64,000 bases of DNA from an uncultured Bacteroidales bacterium (GCA_902772585.1 CACYBB010000020.1:31785-95784); one strand, 5' to 3'. Numbered from the stretch's first letter, positions 16,029 to 26,261 are shown. The notes: generated by a model not told the origin, from the sequence alone. A program made the numbers and translations.

Positions 16029-16073
16029 CCCATTAACCCCATTAGACCCATCTTTATATATAATAAGGTACGT

Positions 16074-16769
16074 ATGAAAGAAAACAATCACATCATTGCC
16101 GCAGCCATCGTTACTGTAGGCATCATCTGTCTGGGATGGTTTCTCAAGACAGGCATTGACAACTTTGCCAACAAAGATCGTCATGTAACAGTCAAGGGAC
16201 TGGCCGAACGAGAGGTGCCAGCCGACAAGGTAACATGGAGCATAGGCACCAAGGTGACAGGCAACGACCTGCCTATGCTTTACGAGAGCATCAATGTGCA
16301 GACTCGCAAAATCAAGCAGTTCCTACTGAAGTTCGGGTTACCGGAAAAGGAGATTACCATTAACCCACCCTCTATTACAGACCTGGAGGCGCGTGAGTGG
16401 GGTGACAACCAGAAGAACTTCCGCTATATCGTCAATACCACGATAACGGTGGCTACCAACAAGGTTGCCGAAGTCAACAAGGCCATCTCCAGTCAGGCCG
16501 AACTGCTAAAGCAGGGCGTAGCACTGGGCGAGAACAGTCCGCAGTACGAATATGCATCGTTCCAGCAGATGAAACCGGAGATGATGGCGGAGGCTATCAA
16601 GAACGCTCAGAAGACGGCTGCCCAGTTTGCAGAGGCCAGTGAATGCGATCTTGGAAAAATCGTCACAGCTGACCAGGGACAGTTTTCTATCGACAATCGT
16701 GACGATAACACCCCGTATATAAAAAAGTTACGCGTAGTTACTACAGTTACTTATTCACTCAAGGATTAA
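16074..16769 (+). CDS. SIMPL-domain (DUF541) protein
   Basis: 231 aa. N-terminal membrane anchor or signal ([20 protein letters not shown]), then the SIMPL domain with [20 protein letters not shown] (about 38-57), the family hallmark, and later [16 protein letters not shown]. Members are periplasmic or membrane-attached proteins of unclear function. It follows rnr by 45 bases and is probably co-transcribed. Confidence 0.85.
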   Translation: MKENNHIIAAAIVTVGIICLGWFLKTGIDNFANKDRHVTVKGLAEREVPADKVTWSIGTKVTGNDLPMLYESINVQTRKIKQFLLKFGLPEKEITINPPSITDLEAREWGDNQKNFRYIVNTTITVATNKVAEVNKAISSQAELLKQGVALGENSPQYEYASFQQMKPEMMAEAIKNAQKTAAQFAEASECDLGKIVTADQGQFSIDNRDDNTPYIKKLRVVTTVTYSLKD

Positions 16770-16853
16770 GGAAGTATCGACGAAATACCGTCTGTTAACG
16801 ATTTTTGGCTAAAATTTCTCTGCAAAATGTGCTTATAATTTAGTATTATTTCG

Positions 16854-16861
16854 TAACTTTG
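16854..16861 (+). promoter_or_regulatory. -7 box of nrdD
   Basis: TAACTTTG, about 124 bases before the nrdD ATG. Confidence 0.65.
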
Positions 16862-16863
16862 CA

Positions 16864-16902
16864 CTCGCTAAGAGTTTCCCGAAATGGGAAACTTTTTGCG
16901 AG
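16864..16902 (+). promoter_or_regulatory. Leader hairpin with U tract upstream of nrdD
   Basis: Immediately after the promoter: agtttccc (16873-16880) pairs with gggaaact (16886-16893), a TTTTT run follows, and ctcgc (16864-16868) pairs with gcgag (16898-16902), closing a near-continuous stem of about 17 bp. It starts close to the expected transcript 5' end. It could be an attenuator, a 5' stabiliser or part of a larger control element. Confidence 0.5.
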
Positions 16903-16984
16903 ACGAAAAATAAAAAGTTGTCCAAAACGGATAATTTTCTGTTGCTAAGAGAAAGCAATAACTAAAGAAATATACACATAAACA

Positions 16985-19081
16985 ATGGAGATTAAAAATT
17001 TTACCATTACCAAACGCGACGGTTCAAAAGACTCGTTTTCGTTAGACAAAATCATGAACGCCATCGTTAAGGCGTTCGAGAGTGTGAATGTTCCTTCTGA
17101 CCTGGGAACCATTTCAAAGATTATCAGTCACCTGGATATCAAGGACGATATCACGGTGGAGGATATCCAGAACCAGGTCGAGGAAGCGCTGATGCGCGAA
17201 GGCTTCTATAAAGTTGCCAAGTCATTCATGCTTTACCGCCAGCAGCACACCGAAGACCGTGAGACGCTGGCTAAGTTGCAGTTCCTGTCCGACTATATGG
17301 AGTCGGCCAACGCCGCAACCTCTTCGAAGTTCGATGCCAATGCCAATGTGGAGCACAAGAACATTGCCACACTGATTGGTGAACTGCCGAAGTCTAACTT
17401 CATCCGTCTGAACCGTCGTCTGCTCACCGAGCGCATCAAGAAGATGTACGACAAGGAACTGGCTGACCAGTACATCGACCTGCTGACTCACCACTTTATT
17501 TATAAGAACGATGAGACCTCGCTGGCCAACTACTGTGCATCTATCACCATGTACCCCTGGCTCATCGGTGGTACTACCGCTATCGGTGGCAACTCAACGG
17601 CACCTACTAACCTGAAATCGTTTGCCGGTGGTTTCATCAACATGGTGTTCATGGTCAGCTCTATGCTCGCTGGTGCCTGTGCTACCCCCGAGTTCTTGAT
17701 GTACATGAACTATTTCATCGGCAACGAGTACGGTAAGGACTACTGGCAGCATCCTGACCAGCAGGCAGACCTCTCACTGAAGAAGCGTACCATCGACAAG
17801 GTCATCACTGACTACTTCGAGCAGATTGTCTATTCACTGAATCAGCCCACAGGTGCCCGCAACTATCAGGCCGTGTTCTGGAATGTGGCTTATTACGATA
17901 AGTACTACTTCGAGAGCATCTTCGGTGAGTTCTACTTCCCCGATGGCAGCCAGCCCGACTGGGACGGTCTGTCTTGGTTGCAGAAGCGTTTCATGAAGTG
18001 GTTCAACCAGGAGCGTACCAAGACCCTGCTGACCTTCCCTGTTGAGACCATGGCACTGCTTGTTGACGAGAATGGCGAACCCAAGGATAAGGAATGGGGC
18101 GAGTTCACTGCTGAGATGTATGCTGAGGGCCACTCGTTCTTCACCTATATGAGCGACAATGCCGACTCTCTGTCTTCATGCTGCCGTCTGCGCAACGAGA
18201 TTACCGACAATGGTTTCTCTTACACACTGGGTGCCGGTGGTGTCTCTACTGGTTCGAAGTCAGTACTCACCATCAACCTCAACCGTTGCGTGCAGTACGC
18301 CGTGAACCACAAGATGGACTATCTGGAGTATCTGGGACAAGTCATCGACCTCTGCCACAAGGTACAGTTGGCATACAATGAGAACCTCAAGGACCTGCAG
18401 GCCCACGGCATGCTGCCCTTGTTCGACGCCGGTTACATCAATATTGCCCGCCAGTATCTGACCATTGGTATCAACGGTCTTGTAGAGGCTGCCGAGTTCA
18501 TGGGACTGAAGATTACACCTAACGACGACTACAAGAAGTTCGTACAGAGCATCCTCGGACTCATCGAGAAGTACAACAAGCAGTACCGCACGAAGGACAT
18601 CATGTTCAACTGTGAGATGATTCCTGCTGAGAACGTAGGTGTGAAGCATGCCAAGTGGGATCGTGAGGACGGTTACTTCGTACCACGCGACTGCTACAAC
18701 AGCTACTTCTATGTCGTTGAGGACGACTCGCTCAGCGTTATCGACAAGTTCAAGCTACACGGCGCTCCCTATATCGAGCACCTCACCGGTGGCTCTGCCC
18801 TGCACATGAACCTCGACGAGCACCTCTCTAAGGAGCAGTATCTGCACCTGTTGAAGGTTGCTGCCAAGGAGGGGTGCAACTACTTCACATTCAACATTCC
18901 TAACACCGTCTGCAACGATTGTGGTCACATCGACAAGCGTTACCTGAAGGAATGCCCGCACTGCCATTCGAAGAATGTGGACTATATGACCCGCATCATC
19001 GGATACCTGAAGCGCGTCTCGAACTTCTCTCAGGCTCGTCAGGAAGAGGCTTCACGTCGTTACTATGCACATGCAGAATAA
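16985..19081 (+). CDS. nrdD: Anaerobic ribonucleoside-triphosphate reductase (class III)
   Basis: 698 aa. An N-terminal ATP-cone (TKRDGSKDSFSLDKIMNAIV) is followed by the reductase barrel. At the C-terminus lies a Zn site (CNDCG at 643-647 and CPHC at 657-660) and the glycyl-radical loop RIIGYLKRVSNFS (Gly673). It makes dNTPs from NTPs without oxygen, activated by NrdG, whose gene follows. The organism is therefore equipped for anaerobic growth. Confidence 0.97.
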   Translation: MEIKNFTITKRDGSKDSFSLDKIMNAIVKAFESVNVPSDLGTISKIISHLDIKDDITVEDIQNQVEEALMREGFYKVAKSFMLYRQQHTEDRETLAKLQFLSDYMESANAATSSKFDANANVEHKNIATLIGELPKSNFIRLNRRLLTERIKKMYDKELADQYIDLLTHHFIYKNDETSLANYCASITMYPWLIGGTTAIGGNSTAPTNLKSFAGGFINMVFMVSSMLAGACATPEFLMYMNYFIGNEYGKDYWQHPDQQADLSLKKRTIDKVITDYFEQIVYSLNQPTGARNYQAVFWNVAYYDKYYFESIFGEFYFPDGSQPDWDGLSWLQKRFMKWFNQERTKTLLTFPVETMALLVDENGEPKDKEWGEFTAEMYAEGHSFFTYMSDNADSLSSCCRLRNEITDNGFSYTLGAGGVSTGSKSVLTINLNRCVQYAVNHKMDYLEYLGQVIDLCHKVQLAYNENLKDLQAHGMLPLFDAGYINIARQYLTIGINGLVEAAEFMGLKITPNDDYKKFVQSILGLIEKYNKQYRTKDIMFNCEMIPAENVGVKHAKWDREDGYFVPRDCYNSYFYVVEDDSLSVIDKFKLHGAPYIEHLTGGSALHMNLDEHLSKEQYLHLLKVAAKEGCNYFTFNIPNTVCNDCGHIDKRYLKECPHCHSKNVDYMTRIIGYLKRVSNFSQARQEEASRRYYAHAE

Positions 19082-19091
19082 TATTTAGCAA

Positions 19092-19153
19092 CGGACTACA
19101 GGACTATCAAGACATGACAACACACACCAACAGTCCTAAAGTCCTGTAGTCCG
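19092..19153. repeat. Perfect 14-bp inverted repeat between nrdD and nrdG
   Basis: cggactacaggact (19092-19105) and agtcctgtagtccg (19140-19153) are exact reverse complements, 34 bases apart. The unit gtcctgtagtcc looks like one of the dispersed repeats. It may form a weak hairpin in the nrdD-nrdG transcript. Confidence 0.65.
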
Positions 19154-19170
19154 CGGCAAATAAAAGAAAT

Positions 19171-19653
19171 ATGCTAAAATACGTAAATACAGGGGTTGTT
19201 TTTCAGGAGATACCCGATGAGGTGACTTTAGCCATCAATATCTCCAACTGTCCATGTCACTGCCCAGGATGCCATAGCCGCTATCTCTGGGATGATATTG
19301 GTATGCCGTTGGATACCGATGCTATAGATGCCTTTATCGAGCGTTATGGCGACGACATCACCTGCCTATCATTCATGGGCGGTGATGCCGATCCCGTAGG
19401 TGTCAACCAGTTGGCGCAATACATCCATGAGACCTATCCACAATTCAAAGTAGCATGGTATAGCGGACGTCTTCGCGTCTCCTCTGCCGTCAACAAGGCC
19501 GATTTCGACTACCTGAAAATCGGACCATACATCAAACACCTTGGTCCTCTGAAGTCACCCACCACCAACCAGCGTCTCTACCGACTCCGTGAGGATGGTT
19601 CCTTTGAGGATATCACCTACCGTTTCTGGCGCCAACGCGATATCGCCATCTGA
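19171..19653 (+). CDS. nrdG: Anaerobic ribonucleotide reductase activase (radical SAM)
   Basis: 160 aa. The radical SAM cluster motif is in NCPCHCPGCHS: Cys27, Cys31 and Cys34 form CxxxCxxC, with an extra Cys29. A GGDAD segment (about 70-74) matches the SAM-binding GGE-type motif. NrdG makes the glycyl radical on NrdD. Short, as expected for this family. Confidence 0.93.
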   Translation: MLKYVNTGVVFQEIPDEVTLAINISNCPCHCPGCHSRYLWDDIGMPLDTDAIDAFIERYGDDITCLSFMGGDADPVGVNQLAQYIHETYPQFKVAWYSGRLRVSSAVNKADFDYLKIGPYIKHLGPLKSPTTNQRLYRLREDGSFEDITYRFWRQRDIAI

Positions 19654-19686
19654 CTGCAGGTCAAAGCAAATAGCACCAATTAAAAA

Positions 19687-19941
19687 CTAAGGTACGGGAT
19701 CATAGCCTGAGCCACCCCAGGGATTACAACGAAGGATGCGCCAGATGGCGAGATAAAGTCCTTTGAAAGGTCCGTGCTTGATGATAGCTTGGCGAGCATA
19801 CTCACTGCAGGATGGCGTAAAGCGGCAAGAAGGAGGAGTCAGTGGAGAGATCGACGTCTGATAGAAACGGATGGGCAATACCAAAAGCATGACCAACAGA
19901 CGACGAATGGCACGAATGATTTTTAAGACCACTGATTGCAC
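19687..19941 (-). CDS. yidD: Membrane protein insertion efficiency factor YidD
   Basis: 84 aa. Typical sequence: [20 protein letters not shown], then [27 protein letters not shown] and GGSGYDPVP at the end. Next to rnpA, as in most bacteria; it helps YidC-dependent membrane insertion. Confidence 0.95.
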   Translation of the reverse strand: MQSVVLKIIRAIRRLLVMLLVLPIRFYQTSISPLTPPSCRFTPSCSEYARQAIIKHGPFKGLYLAIWRILRCNPWGGSGYDPVP

Positions 19942-19953
19942 GATTTACACGGA

Positions 19954-20391
19954 TTAAAGCTTCTCCTGGATACGTTTAACAATGCCAACTACTCGTTCCT
20001 CCACGGCAGAAGAATCTATTTGCTGGTTGGACGTCCACACAAAAGCAATAAGCAACTGCTTGTCAGGCGCAATAGCCTCGACAAGCAGTTGTTTATGTAG
20101 GCGCCACGCCTCGCGCACCTGGCGCTTGACGTGATTGCGATCTACGGCATGATGAAAATGTTTCTTGGGGACGCTGACCAGCATCTGCAAAGGCTCCTCA
20201 TGAGCTTCGCGCTGGCGCAGCATGAAGACAGCACGTAGCGGAAAGGCTGCTACAGATCGGCTGTTTCCGCCACCGAAGAGCTCATCGATGAGTCGCAGAC
20301 TCACCATTCGCTCCCGCTTTCTGAATGGAAAGTTGACAGGCGACAATTGACAGTTATTCTTGTGTCTCCAAGAGATAGTGCTGAAGGGCAC
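19954..20391 (-). CDS. rnpA: Ribonuclease P protein component (start uncertain)
   Basis: The conserved part begins at FPFRKRERMVSLRLIDELFG and includes the RNA-binding RNHVKRQVREAWR. The ATG at 20391 overlaps hemD by 38 bases and adds about 20 residues, partly derived from a repeat (20331-20355). A TTG at 20346 or another non-ATG start is also possible; ATG codons further in would remove the conserved N-terminal FxxxxR segment. With RNase P RNA it trims the 5' ends of tRNA precursors. The gene order rnpA-yidD is the usual one. Confidence 0.9.
   Translation of the reverse strand: MPFSTISWRHKNNCQLSPVNFPFRKRERMVSLRLIDELFGGGNSRSVAAFPLRAVFMLRQREAHEEPLQMLVSVPKKHFHHAVDRNHVKRQVREAWRLHKQLLVEAIAPDKQLLIAFVWTSNQQIDSSAVEERVVGIVKRIQEKL
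20331..20355. repeat. Short repeat at the hemD-rnpA junction
   Basis: gttgacaggcgacaattgac-type sequence between the hemD stop and the conserved rnpA start, of the same style as aattgtcaattgtc repeats elsewhere in the window. Confidence 0.5.
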
Positions 20392-21103
20392 CCGTCATAG
20401 AAGGATATTTCTCAGAGGGAGCCTCGATGTCAAGGCGCAGACCTGCGGCCTTAGCAGCCTGTGCTGTCGTGGGACCGAAGGTGGCAATAGCGATTTCTCC
20501 CTGCTTGAAGTCAGGGAAGTTCTTGGTCAGCGACTCGATACCCGACGGACTGAAGAAAATCAGCATGTCGTAGTCGAAAGTCTTTACCTCTTCAGGAGTA
20601 AAGTCATTGCTGACGGTACGATACATCACACACTCGCGGTGGTTCAACTTCTTGGAGTCGAGCAACTGGGCAACGCTATCATTATGTACGTCGCTCATAG
20701 GCACGAGGTATTTCTCCGTCTTGTGCTTCACCATGGTAGGCAGCAGATCGTCAATCTTACCGGTAGTGCCGAAGAACACCTTACGCTTGCGATACTGCAC
20801 ATATTTCTGGATATACAGCGAGATAGTCTCCGTCACGCAGAAATACTTCATGTCCTCAGGAATGGCTACGCGCAACTCCTTAGCCAAAGTAAAGAAATGG
20901 TCGATTGCGTGACGAGAGGTGAAGACGATGGCAGTATAATCCAAGATATTCACCTTCTGGGCACGAAAATCCTTAGCCGTGATTCCCTCAACCTTGATAA
21001 ACGGACGGAACACGAGTTCTACGTCGAACTTGGAAGCGATGTCGTAGTAGGGTGACTTCTCGCTTGACGGTTTAGGTTGTGAAACCAAAATCTTTTTTAT
21101 CAT
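20354..21103 (-). CDS. hemD: Uroporphyrinogen-III synthase (HemD family)
   Basis: 249 aa. N-terminal strand KKILVSQPKP, a DYTAIVFTSRHAIDHFF segment, FDYDMLIFFSPSGIESL and a final part with IATFGPTTAQAAKAAGL; these match the two-domain HemD fold. It closes and inverts the linear tetrapyrrole to uroporphyrinogen III. Sits between DUF4271 and rnpA, a common Bacteroidota order. Sequence conservation is low in this family, so the call rests mainly on the motifs and the position. Confidence 0.85.
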   Translation of the reverse strand: MIKKILVSQPKPSSEKSPYYDIASKFDVELVFRPFIKVEGITAKDFRAQKVNILDYTAIVFTSRHAIDHFFTLAKELRVAIPEDMKYFCVTETISLYIQKYVQYRKRKVFFGTTGKIDDLLPTMVKHKTEKYLVPMSDVHNDSVAQLLDSKKLNHRECVMYRTVSNDFTPEEVKTFDYDMLIFFSPSGIESLTKNFPDFKQGEIAIATFGPTTAQAAKAAGLRLDIEAPSEKYPSMTGALQHYLLETQE

Positions 21104-21109
21104 TGTGTC

Positions 21110-21943
21110 CTAAAAATTTATTTTCAAACTATTTGCTGTAATGTCCAGAACTCCCCACAATGCCAATAAAGGCACTATTTCGAGCGCACAAAGGTACAAA
21201 ATAATTTGCAGACCAACGACATTTTGACGAAAAAAGATGATATAACACTTATAAAATGTCATCAATTTAACAGAAATAAGCGCTATTGCGAAATAAATTT
21301 CTACTTTATGTATAGGCATATCGAAATATGGACCCATGATAACTGCCGGGATAGACATAAGACCTTCCAAGGCAATAATGAACAATAGAGACTTTATCCA
21401 TTGTTTGTTTCTTTTACCATCAAAGAATACCATATTTACGAACGAATACAGCACTAACTTCACCAGCAGATACAAGAGGAATATGGACCAGAAGACCAAT
21501 ATCAGATAATACTGCGAGGAGAGGATATAGGAATCACCGTTATAATGGAGCGAGTAGAAATAATAGAGTGTGGCAAACAGCAGACTCGTCAGGAAGACGA
21601 TGAACACTTGGAAACGCGTCTCCGTAGCCGTCTCCGTCATAGAGGTCGCCCCGTCATGAGGAGTATGGAAGAAATTCTTAACCTGACGTGTGAAGAAACC
21701 ACGTATATTGGAGTAAGCAATGACAGCCAACACAAAGAACACCAGCAGGAGCGACGTGATGACATCGTCGCCACGCACGCTATATGGCACCGGGTCACCC
21801 GTAACGCCATAACGTCCACCCTCTAATTCAGGATGAAAGAGGGAGTCCTTAGAAAAGAATCCCTCCTTATAGCACGTGGGCAAGACAACAAACGTCTCCT
21901 CCACCGGCTTCTCAATCAGTGATATGCTGTCTGACGGTATCAA
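21110..21943 (-). CDS. DUF4271 membrane protein
   Basis: 277 aa. A soluble N-terminus is followed by about six membrane helices (for example VITSLLLVFFVLAVIAYS and FQVFIVFLTSLLFATLYYF). The family is specific to Bacteroidota and usually lies next to hemD, as here (6 bases apart). Function unknown. Confidence 0.85.
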   Translation of the reverse strand: MIPSDSISLIEKPVEETFVVLPTCYKEGFFSKDSLFHPELEGGRYGVTGDPVPYSVRGDDVITSLLLVFFVLAVIAYSNIRGFFTRQVKNFFHTPHDGATSMTETATETRFQVFIVFLTSLLFATLYYFYSLHYNGDSYILSSQYYLILVFWSIFLLYLLVKLVLYSFVNMVFFDGKRNKQWIKSLLFIIALEGLMSIPAVIMGPYFDMPIHKVEIYFAIALISVKLMTFYKCYIIFFRQNVVGLQIILYLCALEIVPLLALWGVLDITANSLKINF

Positions 21944-21946
21944 TGC

Positions 21947-23206
21947 TTATAAAGCAAAAGCCTTCTTTATATCCTCTACCCTATCCAGCTTTTCCCATGT
22001 GAAGAGCTCGACATCGATGGTCTTCGTCTCGTGGTAACGGCTCGTAAAGGTCTTCTTCACCACCTCACACTGACGACCCATATGACCATAGGCTGCAGTC
22101 TCCAGATACATCGGCTGGCGCAGCTTCAGCGAGCGTTCAATGGCTTTAGGACGCAGGTCGAAGAGTTGTTCTATCTTCTTGGCAATCTCACCATCCGTCA
22201 TGTTGACATGTGAGCGACCATAGGTATTGACATAGATATTCATAGGTTTAGCCACACCAATAGCATAACTAATCTGCACCAGCATCTCGTCGGCAACACC
22301 AGCAGCCACCATGTTCTTAGCGATATGACGTGCCGCATAGGCAGCAGAACGGTCCACCTTCGAAGAATCCTTGCCAGAGAAGGCGCCGCCACCATGGGCA
22401 CCCTTGCCACCATAGGTATCAACGATGATTTTACGTCCCGTCAGACCCGTATCACCATGAGGTCCGCCAATAACGAACTTACCCGTGGGGTTGACGAAGT
22501 ACTTGATGTCGTTGCCGAACAAGGATAATACGCTTGCGGAGTGAATCTTCTCCTTGACGCGAGGTATCAGAATGTTGATAACATCCTCACGAATCTTGGC
22601 CAGCATACGCTCGTCGTCGTTATCGAACTCGTCATGCTGAGTAGAAACGACGATGGTGTCAATACGCTCAGGGATTCCCGCATCACTATACTGGATAGTT
22701 ACCTGACTCTTAGAGTCTGGGCGCAGGTAGGTCATAACCTTTCCTTCCTTACGGATTTCTGCCAAGGTACGCATGATGAGGTGAGCCAGGTCAAGCGACA
22801 CCGGCATCAGGCTCTCGGTCTCGTTGGTAGCATAGCCGAACATCATACCCTGGTCGCCAGCACCCTGCTCGTCTTCGTCGCCATTATCGACACCACGATT
22901 GATATCCTCACTCTGCTCATGGATGGCAGTCAGGATACCACAGGAATTGCCGTCAAACTGGTATTCGGCCTTGGTATAGCCTATCTTCTTGATTGTATTA
23001 CGTGCAATGGTCTGCAGGTCGATATACACATCACTGTGTACCTCACCCATCAACACCACCTGCCCAGTAGTAACAAACGACTCGCAAGCCACACGAGCCT
23101 TGTCGTCGTATGCCAGGAACTGGTCTAGAATGGCGTCACTAATCTGATCGGCCACCTTGTCGGGATGGCCTTCTGATACTGATTCTGATGAAAATAAATA
23201 ACTCAT
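21947..23206 (-). CDS. metK: S-adenosylmethionine synthase
   Basis: 419 aa from [20 protein letters not shown], the universal MetK N-terminus; the longer frame from 23227 runs into its own -7 box. Other motifs: [18 protein letters not shown] (ATP-binding region) and [18 protein letters not shown] (phosphate loop). Makes SAM from methionine and ATP. Confidence 0.97.
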   Translation of the reverse strand: MSYLFSSESVSEGHPDKVADQISDAILDQFLAYDDKARVACESFVTTGQVVLMGEVHSDVYIDLQTIARNTIKKIGYTKAEYQFDGNSCGILTAIHEQSEDINRGVDNGDEDEQGAGDQGMMFGYATNETESLMPVSLDLAHLIMRTLAEIRKEGKVMTYLRPDSKSQVTIQYSDAGIPERIDTIVVSTQHDEFDNDDERMLAKIREDVINILIPRVKEKIHSASVLSLFGNDIKYFVNPTGKFVIGGPHGDTGLTGRKIIVDTYGGKGAHGGGAFSGKDSSKVDRSAAYAARHIAKNMVAAGVADEMLVQISYAIGVAKPMNIYVNTYGRSHVNMTDGEIAKKIEQLFDLRPKAIERSLKLRQPMYLETAAYGHMGRQCEVVKKTFTSRYHETKTIDVELFTWEKLDRVEDIKKAFAL

Positions 23207-23224
23207 AATTTCGAAATTTGCGTG

Positions 23225-23266
23225 CAAAGGTACGAAAAAACGGCGAATTATACAAATCCGCCGTTT
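23225..23266 (-). promoter_or_regulatory. metK -7 box and hairpin after the M16 gene
   Basis: TACCTTTG on the minus strand at 23232-23225. Just upstream, aaacggcg (23237-23244) pairs with cgccgttt (23259-23266). On the minus strand this hairpin ends in a T run. It lies between metK and the upstream-transcribed M16 gene, whose stop at 23291 precedes it, so it is the M16 terminator. Confidence 0.65.
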
Positions 23267-23290
23267 AAAAATACCTAATAATGAGGTGAT

Positions 23291-26128
23291 TTACTTACTT
23301 TCTGGCAGCATGATGACCTCGATATGGTTACCACCCTTCAGCATCTTGTTCAGGAAGTCACGGAGATTATTGACGGTCAGCGACTCAACAGTCTTCTTGT
23401 AGTCGGTGAAGAAGTCAATACCATATTCCTTATAAGCTGTGATAGTGTTAATCCAGAAGCTGTTCTTCTTAGCATCGACATCCACCTGCTTGAGCATATA
23501 CTCCTTGGCCTTTGCCAACTGATCGGCATCGATTGCCTTCTGCATCTTAGCGATACCCTCGTGCAACAGACGGATGGCAATCTCCTGCTTGTCAGGATTC
23601 ATCGGACAGTAACCCTGCAGGATAGCCTTAGGCTGGTGAGTACCGAGGTTGAAGTTACCGGCTGCACCACAAGAGTAAGCGGCACTCTCGTCCTCACGGA
23701 TAGTCTTCAGGTAGATCATCGAAAGAATCTGACCAACAGCATCCAACTTCACAGAGTTCTCCAATGTATAAGGCATATCAGCATACCAGTACTCCAGAGC
23801 GATGGCTTTGGGTGATTCCGTCTTCACCTTGAAGTTATTGACAACCTCACCCTTGGCAAGGGTCATAATCTCCTTGAAGTCCTCAGCCTTCTGCTTGGTA
23901 GCAGGCAGCGAAGCGATATACTGCTCAATCAACGGACGAAGCACCTGCTCATCGAAGTTACCAGCGAAGACAAAGGTGAACTGTCCGGCATTCTTGAAGC
24001 GATCCTTGGCAATCTCCAGGATGCGGTCGTAACTGATATTCTTCAAGTCCTCCACCTGGATATTGGAGAAGCGTGGGTTATGCGAATAAATCGTGTTGCT
24101 CAACGAGTCAGAGAAGACAGCCTCAGGATTCAGGTTTTTGTTCTTCAATGCCATCTCCAGCGATGTCATCAGGTTCTGGAACTGCTTCTCATCTTTATTG
24201 ATGGCAGTAAAGTAGAGGTACTGCATCTGCATCATGGTCTCGATGTCCTTCGGAGTAGAGTGAGCAGTGATGTACTGACGGGTATTACCCAGGCTAGCAT
24301 CAGCGTTGACCTCCTTACCAGCCAGAGCCTTGGTGAGCTCGTTGCTGGAGAAATTACCAATACCGCTATAGCCGATAACCTGGTCGAAGACCTTCAGGTT
24401 GGTATAGTCAGCAGGACCATACAATGACTTACCACCCATTGATGAAGCCTGCATCTGAATCTCATCGTCCTTAAAGTCAGTCTTCTTCAGAATGACGGTA
24501 GCACCGTTAGAGAGCGTCAGCTCCTTATAGCCCAGCACTTTGTTCTCAGTCTCCTTGACAATCTTACCAGCCTTGATCTTGCTAACATCTACCAGCGGTT
24601 CGTCCTTGACATTGTCAACATAAGGCTCCACCTTCTCAGCACGAGCAGCAGCAATGGCAGCAGCCATATCCTTCTCAGTGGGATATACCTTTCCTTCCTT
24701 CTCCTGAGCCCACTCCATGACCACAAGATTGCTGTCAGAAACAGAAATCAGTTCAGGAAGCAACTGGTTAACAGCGGCAACGGGAATATTGGGAGCAATC
24801 TGCTGCATCATCTGGTAGAGCACATCCAATGGGGGAATAGGCTCGTTAGAGAGATAGTGGTCACGGTACTGGTCACCGAACTCAGCATTTCTGCGCTTGT
24901 CACGGTTGGTGTACTGCTTCTCCAAAGCACTCAGGTAGTCAGCCTGGGCACGGGCATACTCTGTAGCGGTGAATCCGAACTCACGGGCACGCTTTGCCTC
25001 ACGATAGAGGGTCTGCAGTGTCTCCATATCCTTGCCTTCCTTGGGAACGCCAATCAGTTCAAAGCAGTCCTTCGTCTTTGACAGCAGGTACTGGCCATCG
25101 TCAGCATAAGCCTGGAAGAAAGGACAGCTCTCCTCCTGCGTCATCTCGTGCAGGCGCAGGCTCATCATACGAGAGATGACGTTTGTCAGATAGCTCTGAA
25201 CCAGATAGCCGAGTTTACCCTTCTCCTCTTCGGGGAAGGCATCGTGCTTCATCATAATCATCAACTGGCTCATCTGCATCTCCTTGTCCTTATCGAAGAT
25301 ATAGATAGCCTCGCTGTTGTCGGGAACGGCCTCAGCAATAACCTTGGGAGCGTTGGCATCAACCTTGATACCGCCAAAGAGTTCCTTGATCTTTGCTTCC
25401 ATGTGGTCAACATCCACATCACCGACGACAATGATGGCCTGATTGTCAGGACGGTACCACTTATGATAGTAGGCACGCAGTGTTGCAGGCTTGAAACTGT
25501 CAATGACAGACATCAGACCGATAGGCATGCGCAGACCGTACTTAGAGCCAGGGTACATCTTAGGCAGTGAGCGGGTAATCATACGCTGTGAAGGACCTTC
25601 ACCCAGACGCCACTCGTTATGTACCACATCGCGTTCTTTGTCAATCTCGTCAGCCTCCAGCAGCAGACCGTTTGACCAGTCCTTCAGGATGAGCAGACAA
25701 GAGTCAAGAGCAGTGGCACGCTTGGTGGGCACGTCGCAGACACGATAGACGGTCTGGTCAATGCTGGTATAGGCGTTCAGGTCAGAGCCGAACTCCACAC
25801 CCAGTGAACGGGTATAGTCAATGATGCTCTTACCCTCTGGCTTTGAGGGAAAGTGCTCAGAGCCATTGAAAGCCATATGCTCCAGGAAGTGGGCCAAGCC
25901 ACGCTGGCTCTCATCTTCCTGAATAGAACCTACACGCTGGGCAATATAGAAGTTTGCCACATGTTCAGGATACTCGTTGTGACGGATGTAGTAAGTCAGT
26001 CCGTTGTCCAGTTTACCCATGCGTACGGCAGGATCTACTGGGATGGGCGGCATCTGCATCTCCTGTGCCACCATGACTACGCTGCACACCAAGGTGAGGG
26101 CAGCCACAAACATTCTCTTCAATTTCAT
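23291..26128 (-). CDS. M16-family zinc peptidase (pitrilysin/insulinase)
   Basis: 945 aa with a signal peptide (KRMFVAALTLVCSVVMVAQ). The inverted zinc motif is HFLEH (His80, Glu83, His84), with a later Glu ligand in the EKERDVVHNEW region. A second, non-catalytic M16 domain fills the C-terminal half. Periplasmic peptidases of this type in Bacteroidota degrade peptides. Own promoter at 26191-26184 (TATCTTTG). Confidence 0.92.
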   Translation of the reverse strand: MKLKRMFVAALTLVCSVVMVAQEMQMPPIPVDPAVRMGKLDNGLTYYIRHNEYPEHVANFYIAQRVGSIQEDESQRGLAHFLEHMAFNGSEHFPSKPEGKSIIDYTRSLGVEFGSDLNAYTSIDQTVYRVCDVPTKRATALDSCLLILKDWSNGLLLEADEIDKERDVVHNEWRLGEGPSQRMITRSLPKMYPGSKYGLRMPIGLMSVIDSFKPATLRAYYHKWYRPDNQAIIVVGDVDVDHMEAKIKELFGGIKVDANAPKVIAEAVPDNSEAIYIFDKDKEMQMSQLMIMMKHDAFPEEEKGKLGYLVQSYLTNVISRMMSLRLHEMTQEESCPFFQAYADDGQYLLSKTKDCFELIGVPKEGKDMETLQTLYREAKRAREFGFTATEYARAQADYLSALEKQYTNRDKRRNAEFGDQYRDHYLSNEPIPPLDVLYQMMQQIAPNIPVAAVNQLLPELISVSDSNLVVMEWAQEKEGKVYPTEKDMAAAIAAARAEKVEPYVDNVKDEPLVDVSKIKAGKIVKETENKVLGYKELTLSNGATVILKKTDFKDDEIQMQASSMGGKSLYGPADYTNLKVFDQVIGYSGIGNFSSNELTKALAGKEVNADASLGNTRQYITAHSTPKDIETMMQMQYLYFTAINKDEKQFQNLMTSLEMALKNKNLNPEAVFSDSLSNTIYSHNPRFSNIQVEDLKNISYDRILEIAKDRFKNAGQFTFVFAGNFDEQVLRPLIEQYIASLPATKQKAEDFKEIMTLAKGEVVNNFKVKTESPKAIALEYWYADMPYTLENSVKLDAVGQILSMIYLKTIREDESAAYSCGAAGNFNLGTHQPKAILQGYCPMNPDKQEIAIRLLHEGIAKMQKAIDADQLAKAKEYMLKQVDVDAKKNSFWINTITAYKEYGIDFFTDYKKTVESLTVNNLRDFLNKMLKGGNHIEVIMLPESK

Positions 26129-26183
26129 CTTTTTAATCGTAGTTAGAATATTGGATTGTTACAAATAATTCAGTTTCAGCGAG

Positions 26184-26191
26184 CAAAGATA
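26184..26191 (-). promoter_or_regulatory. -7 box of the M16 peptidase gene
   Basis: TATCTTTG on the minus strand, 56 bases before the start codon. Confidence 0.6.
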
Positions 26192-26261
26192 GTAATAATT
26201 ATTGACTCACACGCACGTACCTATATATTATTATGGTTTTTTATACTTCCATAGGGCATAA

